DNA of 64,000 bases from Terriglobia bacterium (lineage in GTDB: Bacteria; Acidobacteriota; Vicinamibacteria; Vicinamibacterales; CAVVIG01), in the NCBI GenBank assembly GCA_020073005.1, contig JAIQFX010000044.1:1-64000 (forward strand). Direction: 5' to 3'. The translations under genes were made by a program, and so were the position numbers. Below are positions 59,956 to 64,000 of the stretch, one piece after another (the first letter of the stretch is position 1; every line of letters begins with the position of its first letter). The notes below the pieces were generated by a model. The model had not been told where the DNA came from, did not search any database, and was given only the letters and a program-made list of their open reading frames with translations.

Positions 59956-60858
59956 GTGTCACACACGACCCGGCGCGCGTATCTGGCCTGGATCGCCGTG
60001 TGCCTGATCTGGGGCACGACGTATCTCGCCATCCGCATCTCGCTCGAGACCATTCCGCCGCTGCTGATGGCGGCGATCAGATGGATCGTCGCGGGCACGC
60101 TGCTCATCACGATCCTCAAGATCCGCGGCGAGCGCCTGCCGGGGCCGCGCGCGTGGCCGTCGCTCGCCATCCTCGGCGTACTGCTGCTCGGCTTCGGCAA
60201 CGGCGCGGTCGTCTGGGCCGAGCAGACCGTGCCGAGCGGCCTGACGGCCGTGCTCGTCGCCACCTGTCCGTTCTGGATGGTCGGCATCGACGCGGTGATG
60301 CCGGACGGCGCGCGCCTGACGATCACGCGCGTGGCCGGACTGGCGGTCGGGTTCGGCGGCATCGTCATTCTGGTCTGGCCGGAAATCCACGCGAGCGACG
60401 CCGGCGGCCGCGCGTTCCTCGGCGGCGTGATTGCGGCGCAGATCGCGTGCGTCGGCTGGGCGATCGGATCGTCGTACGCCCGCCACCGCGGGCGCGGTCA
60501 CGCGCGCGACGAAAACGTCCTCGCGACGGCGGCGTTCGAGATGCTGTTCGGCGGCATCGTGCTGCTCGTCGCCGGACTCGTCTTGCGCGAAGCCTCGCAC
60601 CTGGCCTTCACGCCGAGGACGACAGCCGCGCTCGTCTACCTGATCTTCTTCGGCGCGATCGGCGGCTTCACGGCGTACGCGTACGCGCTCAAGCATCTTC
60701 CCGTCGCCACGGTGTCGCTCTACGCGTACGTCAATCCGATCATCGCGGTCGTGCTCGGGACGATCGTGCTCAGCGAGCCGCTGAATGCGCGGATGGTGAT
60801 CGCCGCAGCGGTCGTGCTGGGCGGAATGGCGATGGTCAGGGCTGAAGCGAGAGCCTAG
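59956..60858 (+). CDS. EamA/DMT-superfamily transporter
   Basis: 300 aa with ten predicted membrane helices in two EamA repeats. The first repeat has AWIAVCLIWGTTYLAIRISL and PPLLMAAIRWIVAGTLL; the second has FFGAIGGFTAYAYALKHLPV and SLYAYVNPIIAVVLGTIVLSEPL, both classic for RhaT/YedA-like exporters of small metabolites. Substrate unknown. GTG 59956 is the start; the open frame upstream is read-through of the GGDEF gene. It ends at 60858, and the repeats at 60858-60885 follow directly. Confidence 0.9.
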   Translation: MSHTTRRAYLAWIAVCLIWGTTYLAIRISLETIPPLLMAAIRWIVAGTLLITILKIRGERLPGPRAWPSLAILGVLLLGFGNGAVVWAEQTVPSGLTAVLVATCPFWMVGIDAVMPDGARLTITRVAGLAVGFGGIVILVWPEIHASDAGGRAFLGGVIAAQIACVGWAIGSSYARHRGRGHARDENVLATAAFEMLFGGIVLLVAGLVLREASHLAFTPRTTAALVYLIFFGAIGGFTAYAYALKHLPVATVSLYAYVNPIIAVVLGTIVLSEPLNARMVIAAAVVLGGMAMVRAEARA

Positions 60859-60885
60859 AAGTCAGAACTGAGAAGTTGGAACTGA
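60858..60885. repeat. 14-bp imperfect tandem repeat
   Basis: Two adjacent 14-bp units, GAAGTCAGAACTGA and GAAGTTGGAACTGA, differing at two positions, in the short gap between the DMT transporter and the HExxH protein gene. The first base is the last of the transporter's TAG. Confidence 0.8.
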
Positions 60886-60888
60886 AAA

Positions 60889-61530
60889 GTGAAGACGCGC
60901 ACACGTTTTGTCATCGTCCTGATCTCCGCGCTCCTGACGCCAGCTGCATCACTCGCACAGGACGCGGCACCGCCTTCTTCGCCGCAGACTGATACGAGGG
61001 GCCGCGTCGTGGATGCCGTGCAGTTTCTCGCCGGCGGCGCGCTCGGGTTGGCGATGCACGAGAGCGGGCATCTGATCGTCGACGGGATGTTCGACGCGCA
61101 GCCGCGACTCGAAGGCATCCGGTTCGGGCCGTTTCCGTTCTTCGCGATCACTCACAACGCGAACGTGTCGCCTCGGCGCGAGTTCACGATCTCGTCCGCG
61201 GGATTCTGGGTGCAAAGCCTGTCGAGCGAGTGGCTGCTCACGCGCGATCGCCTTCGCGAGGAGCACGCGCCGGTCGCCAAGGGCGTGCTCGCGTTCAACG
61301 TCCTCGATTCGGTGGGCTACGCCGCGGTGGCGCTGGCGAAAGCCGGCCCCGTCGAGCGCGACACGCGAGGGATGGCGTCGGGAATCGACGTGGACGAACG
61401 TGCCGTCGCGCTCGTCGTGCTCGCGCCGGCGGCGTTCGACGCGTATCGGTATTTCCATCCGGACGCGCGCTGGGCGGTGTGGGCGTCGCGGATCGCGAAG
61501 ATCGGTTCGGTGACGCTCGTTGTGAAATGA
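60889..61530 (+). CDS. Secreted/membrane protein with HExxH motif
   Basis: 213 aa. A signal peptide (VIVLISALLTPAASLAQ) is followed by VDAVQFLAGGALGLAMHESGHLIVD, which places a zinc-metallopeptidase-type HESGH inside a hydrophobic segment, as in M50 site-2 proteases. A second hydrophobic stretch, RAVALVVLAPAAFDAYRYF, has an Asp near the C-terminus that could be the third ligand. No exact family is recognised. It may be an inactive or novel membrane peptidase. GTG 60889 is the start. It converges on the FabZ-like gene with a 3-bp gap. Confidence 0.65.
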   Translation: MKTRTRFVIVLISALLTPAASLAQDAAPPSSPQTDTRGRVVDAVQFLAGGALGLAMHESGHLIVDGMFDAQPRLEGIRFGPFPFFAITHNANVSPRREFTISSAGFWVQSLSSEWLLTRDRLREEHAPVAKGVLAFNVLDSVGYAAVALAKAGPVERDTRGMASGIDVDERAVALVVLAPAAFDAYRYFHPDARWAVWASRIAKIGSVTLVVK

Positions 61531-61533
61531 CGC

Positions 61534-61989
61534 CTACGTCTCTTCCGGCTTCGGCCCGAGCGCGAACGTCATCGAGCCTTCGGCGACCGTGATTCCGTTC
61601 ACCGTCGCGACGCCTTTGAGCAGTCCCATCCGGGTGCGCAGCCGCACGACGTTGGCTTCGATCACGACGACGTCGCCCGGGTGCACGGCGCGGCGGTAGC
61701 GCACGCGCTCGATGCCCGCGAAGAAGGGCAGGCGCTGGCGGTTCTCGGGCTTGGCGAGGATGAGGATCGCGCCGACCTGCGCCACGGCCTCGGTGAGGAT
61801 CGTCGGCGGCATCACGGGCGGGCCCTGCGTCGAGTACGACAGGTAGCGTTCGTTGTGCGAAACGTTCTTGATGCCGACGATGCGCTTGTCGACTTCGAAT
61901 TCGATGATGCGGTCGACCAGCAGGAACGGATAGCGGTGCGGCAGGATCCGTTCGATGTCGGCGTGGTCGAGCGGCAGCTTCAGGTCCAT
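61534..61989 (-). CDS. FabZ-like (3R)-hydroxyacyl-ACP dehydratase family protein, catalytic His replaced
   Basis: 151 aa hot-dog fold protein. The N-terminus (IERILPHRYPFLLVDRIIEFE) is a textbook FabZ opening, and the catalytic Glu67 in ILTEAVAQVGAIL is present. In the region where FabZ has NExFFxGHFPGxPxMPG the sequence reads NERYLSYSTQGPPVMPP, so Ser53 stands in the place of the catalytic His. It may be a FabZ relative with a different activity. ATG 61989 is chosen because it places the FabZ start correctly. It is divergent from the GAF-PP2C gene. Confidence 0.85.
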   Translation of the reverse strand: MDLKLPLDHADIERILPHRYPFLLVDRIIEFEVDKRIVGIKNVSHNERYLSYSTQGPPVMPPTILTEAVAQVGAILILAKPENRQRLPFFAGIERVRYRRAVHPGDVVVIEANVVRLRTRMGLLKGVATVNGITVAEGSMTFALGPKPEET

Positions 61990-62030
61990 GGGAAGGAAGC
62001 GATTATACTTCGGGGTGAGTTCTCGCCCTG

Positions 62031-63800
62031 ATGTCGACACCCGGCAACACCGCCCACACCGCGACCACCAACGACCAGCTCACGACGCTGTTCGCGCTCG
62101 GGCGCGAGGTGGCGTCGGTCCTCGATCTCGACGAGCTGCTCCGCAAGATTCCCGAGCTGATCGCGCGCCTGACGAAGTTCAAGGCGTTCGCGGTGTACCT
62201 GCTGGAGCCGAAGAAGGGCGAGCTGACGATCGCGTACTCGGTCGGCTATCCCGACGCGGCCAAGAAGCTGCACGTCAAGGTCGGGCGCGGTCTGGTCGGC
62301 GCCGCCGTCGCCGAGGGTCAGCCGATTCTCGTCAACGACGTCCTGACGGATCCGCGGTACGTCGAAGCCGTCCCCGGATCGCGCGCCGAGCTCGTCGTGC
62401 CGCTCCGCCGCAAGGGGCGCGTGATCGGCGCCCTCAATCTGTTGAGCGACACGCCACACCAGTTCACCGAGACCGACGAGACGATGCTGCGGCAGTTCGG
62501 CGCGTACGTGGCGGTGTCGATCGAGAACGCGCTGCTCATCGAGCACGATCGCGAGTACACGGCGACGCTCGAGACGCTCGCGGAAATCGCGCACGAGTTC
62601 GCGGCGATTCTCGATCTCGACGAGCTGCTGACCCGCCTGGCGCAGCTGACGCGCCGCGTGATCGACTACCGCACGTTCGGCATCTTCCTGCTGAACGAGG
62701 AGATGGGCGAGCTCGAGATGAAAGCGGCCGTGCGCTACGGCGATCGCGTGAACGCGCCGCGCGTGAAGCTCGGCCTGGGGCTCGTCGGCTACGCCGCGCT
62801 GCACAAGGAGGTCGTCCTCGTGCCGGACGTCTCGGCCGACCCCCGCTACATCAAGGTCGTCCACGATGCGCGGTCCGAGCTCGTGATCCCGCTGATGGTG
62901 CACGATCGCTGCATCGGCGTCTTCGATCTGGAGAGCCCGGAGCTCGACGCGTTCACGAAGAGCCACGCCGAGATCCTCACGCTGCTCGCGAGCCAGGCGG
63001 CCGTCGCCATCGAGAACGCGCGCCTGTATCAGACGATCCGCGCGAACGAGATCCGTCTCGAGAAGGAGATCCGGTTCGCCCAGCGCGTGCAGATGGCGCT
63101 GTTGCCGACGGAGCTGCCCAAGCGCATGAAGCACGTGGACGTCGCCGCGCGCTTCGAGCCCGCGCGCGGACTCGGCGGCGATCTCTACGACTTCCTCGCG
63201 CCCGAGCCCAACACGCTCGCGGTCGCCGTCGGCGACGTCTCGGGCAAGGGCGTGCCGGCCGCGCTCTACAGCGCGTTCGCCGGCGAGCTGATTCGATCGC
63301 GCACGTTCCGGCGCCGCTACGCGCTCGATCGCTTCACGCCGGCGGGCATCCTCGAGTCGACCAACATGATTCTCTGCGAGCGGCAGCTCGAGGAGTATTT
63401 CTGCACGCTCTGCTACGCGCTCTTCGATTTCAAGCGGCGCAGCGTCACGATCGCGAACTCCGGACTTCCGTATCCCGTGCGCTGTCGCGGCGACGAGGTC
63501 CACCAGATCGTGCTGCCGGGCATTCCACTCGGCGCGCTGGCCGGATCGAAGTACGACGAGCTGACGTTCGATCTCGCGGCGGGGGACGTGTTCGTGTTCT
63601 GCTCGGACGGCGTGTTCGAAGCCAACGACGCGGGCGGCCGGGAGTTCGGCGCCGAGCGGCTGCTGCAGGTGGTCGGCGACACGCGCCAGAAAGCCGCGAA
63701 AGAGATCGTCGCCGCGATTCTGGCCGCTGTTCAGGAATTCCGCGGAGGCGCGCCGCCGAACGACGACTTGACGACCGTCGCGGTGAAGATCACGACGTGA
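62031..63800 (+). CDS. GAF-GAF-PP2C (SpoIIE/RsbU-type) serine phosphatase
   Basis: 589 aa cytoplasmic. The first GAF spans residues ~30-165 and the second ~180-335; both show the usual VGRGLVG/LGLGLVG, DP and ELVVPL motifs. The C-terminal PP2C_SIG/SpoIIE domain (~345-585) has ARGLGGDLYDFLAPEP, VAVGDVSGKGVPAALYSAF (metal-binding Asp) and FCSDGVFEANDAGGREFG, then NDDLTTVAVKI. Such proteins dephosphorylate anti-sigma-factor antagonists in general stress or biofilm control. No antagonist gene is seen in the window. Confidence 0.92.
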   Translation: MSTPGNTAHTATTNDQLTTLFALGREVASVLDLDELLRKIPELIARLTKFKAFAVYLLEPKKGELTIAYSVGYPDAAKKLHVKVGRGLVGAAVAEGQPILVNDVLTDPRYVEAVPGSRAELVVPLRRKGRVIGALNLLSDTPHQFTETDETMLRQFGAYVAVSIENALLIEHDREYTATLETLAEIAHEFAAILDLDELLTRLAQLTRRVIDYRTFGIFLLNEEMGELEMKAAVRYGDRVNAPRVKLGLGLVGYAALHKEVVLVPDVSADPRYIKVVHDARSELVIPLMVHDRCIGVFDLESPELDAFTKSHAEILTLLASQAAVAIENARLYQTIRANEIRLEKEIRFAQRVQMALLPTELPKRMKHVDVAARFEPARGLGGDLYDFLAPEPNTLAVAVGDVSGKGVPAALYSAFAGELIRSRTFRRRYALDRFTPAGILESTNMILCERQLEEYFCTLCYALFDFKRRSVTIANSGLPYPVRCRGDEVHQIVLPGIPLGALAGSKYDELTFDLAAGDVFVFCSDGVFEANDAGGREFGAERLLQVVGDTRQKAAKEIVAAILAAVQEFRGGAPPNDDLTTVAVKITT

Positions 63801-63802
63801 TT

Positions 63803-63850
63803 TGAGGATCTGAGGATCTGAGGATTTGAGGATCTGAGGAAGTGAGGAAG
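63803..63850. repeat. 8-bp tandem repeat (TGAGGATC type, 6 copies)
   Basis: Six adjacent 8-bp units right after the phosphatase stop: TGAGGATC, TGAGGATC, TGAGGATT, TGAGGATC, TGAGGAAG, TGAGGAAG. They begin 3 bp after the stop. The remaining 150 bp to the window end have no gene or signal I can identify. Confidence 0.85.
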
Positions 63851-64000
63851 TGGTCGCGCCGAATCGTGAGTGAAGACCGAGGTGCGGCGATGCCAGCGCC
63901 TGCCTGAAGTTACGCACCCCGTGATTCGACGCGACCGGTGATCCCTACATCAAATCGCGTGCCCGAAAACCGGCGCGAAAATGGCCGAAAAACGCTGATT

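Noticed and set aside
61980..63917. Very long open frame on the minus strand opposite the GAF-PP2C phosphatase
   Set aside because: The plus-strand protein has all family motifs; the opposite frame is Arg/Glu/Leu-rich low-complexity sequence caused by high GC3 and has no domain.
1..64000. tRNA, rRNA, transposase and integrase genes
   Set aside because: None recognised by motif or structure on either strand. The acquisition idea for the polysaccharide locus therefore rests only on composition and content.

Overview
This is a GC-rich, densely packed bacterial window. It looks like an acidobacterial (Vicinamibacteria-like) chromosome, judged from the gene mix: a sprawling Wzx/Wzy exopolysaccharide locus, a giant Ser/Thr kinase with TPRs, and Uma2, Dabb and PCYCGC proteins. 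That placement is an inference, because no rRNA or other phylogenetic marker is present. No tRNA, rRNA, CRISPR array or insertion sequence was recognised.

Positions 1-42885 form one almost uninterrupted plus-strand polysaccharide locus, with most genes overlapping by 1-20 bp (ATGA, GTGA and TTGA junctions). It contains an outer-membrane export protein (5' end cut off by the window), a Wzz/BY-kinase fusion, a monotopic initiating sugar transferase, a Wzx-like flippase, Wzy-like and O-antigen-ligase-like membrane proteins, and about eight glycosyltransferases of the GT2, GT4 and CgeB-like types. It also holds two FkbM and two other methyltransferases, three DegT-family aminotransferases, and several sugar-nucleotide enzymes: WecB, a CapD/WbpM-type dehydratase, epimerases, a UDP-sugar dehydrogenase homologue, SDRs and a Gfo/Idh/MocA oxidoreductase. 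A GDP-heptose module (hddA, hddC, gmhA, gmhB) sits beside a transaldolase, and a split transketolase lies in the same locus. Together these could make and feed sedoheptulose 7-phosphate into GDP-D-glycero-D-manno-heptose.

Positions 42878-48000 are a patchwork of small genes: two tandem zinc-ribbon proteins, a HAD nucleotidase-like protein, Dabb and YdcF proteins, a very basic Trp/Lys/Pro-repeat protein, a FitA/VapBC-type toxin-antitoxin pair whose toxin looks internally deleted, a Uma2 protein and a secreted carboxypeptidase-regulatory-like protein.

Positions 48013-63800 are a signalling region of visibly higher GC. It has a kinase-TPR protein, an FHA-GAF-HD-GYP protein, an NtrC-type regulator, a small HTH protein with an orphan DHp-like partner, a sigma-28-like factor, a hybrid histidine kinase, a GGDEF diguanylate cyclase and a GAF-GAF-PP2C phosphatase. 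A DMT transporter, an HExxH membrane protein and a FabZ-like protein are interspersed.

The most striking observation is at 58061-58684 (minus). A membrane-anchored PCYCGC-family protein has an in-frame TGA exactly where the family has the first Cys of a conserved C-x-x-C. The reading frame and homology continue for 47 more codons to the real stop. A strong hairpin begins 2 nt after the TGA, with an apical loop at the spacing and with the G expected of a bacterial SECIS. This is a candidate selenoprotein (U-x-x-C) that ordinary annotation would truncate. Other notable points are a DegT paralogue with Gln for the PLP lysine, a sugar dehydrogenase lacking its catalytic Cys, a FabZ homologue lacking its catalytic His, and a wecB that seems to start on ATA or ATC.
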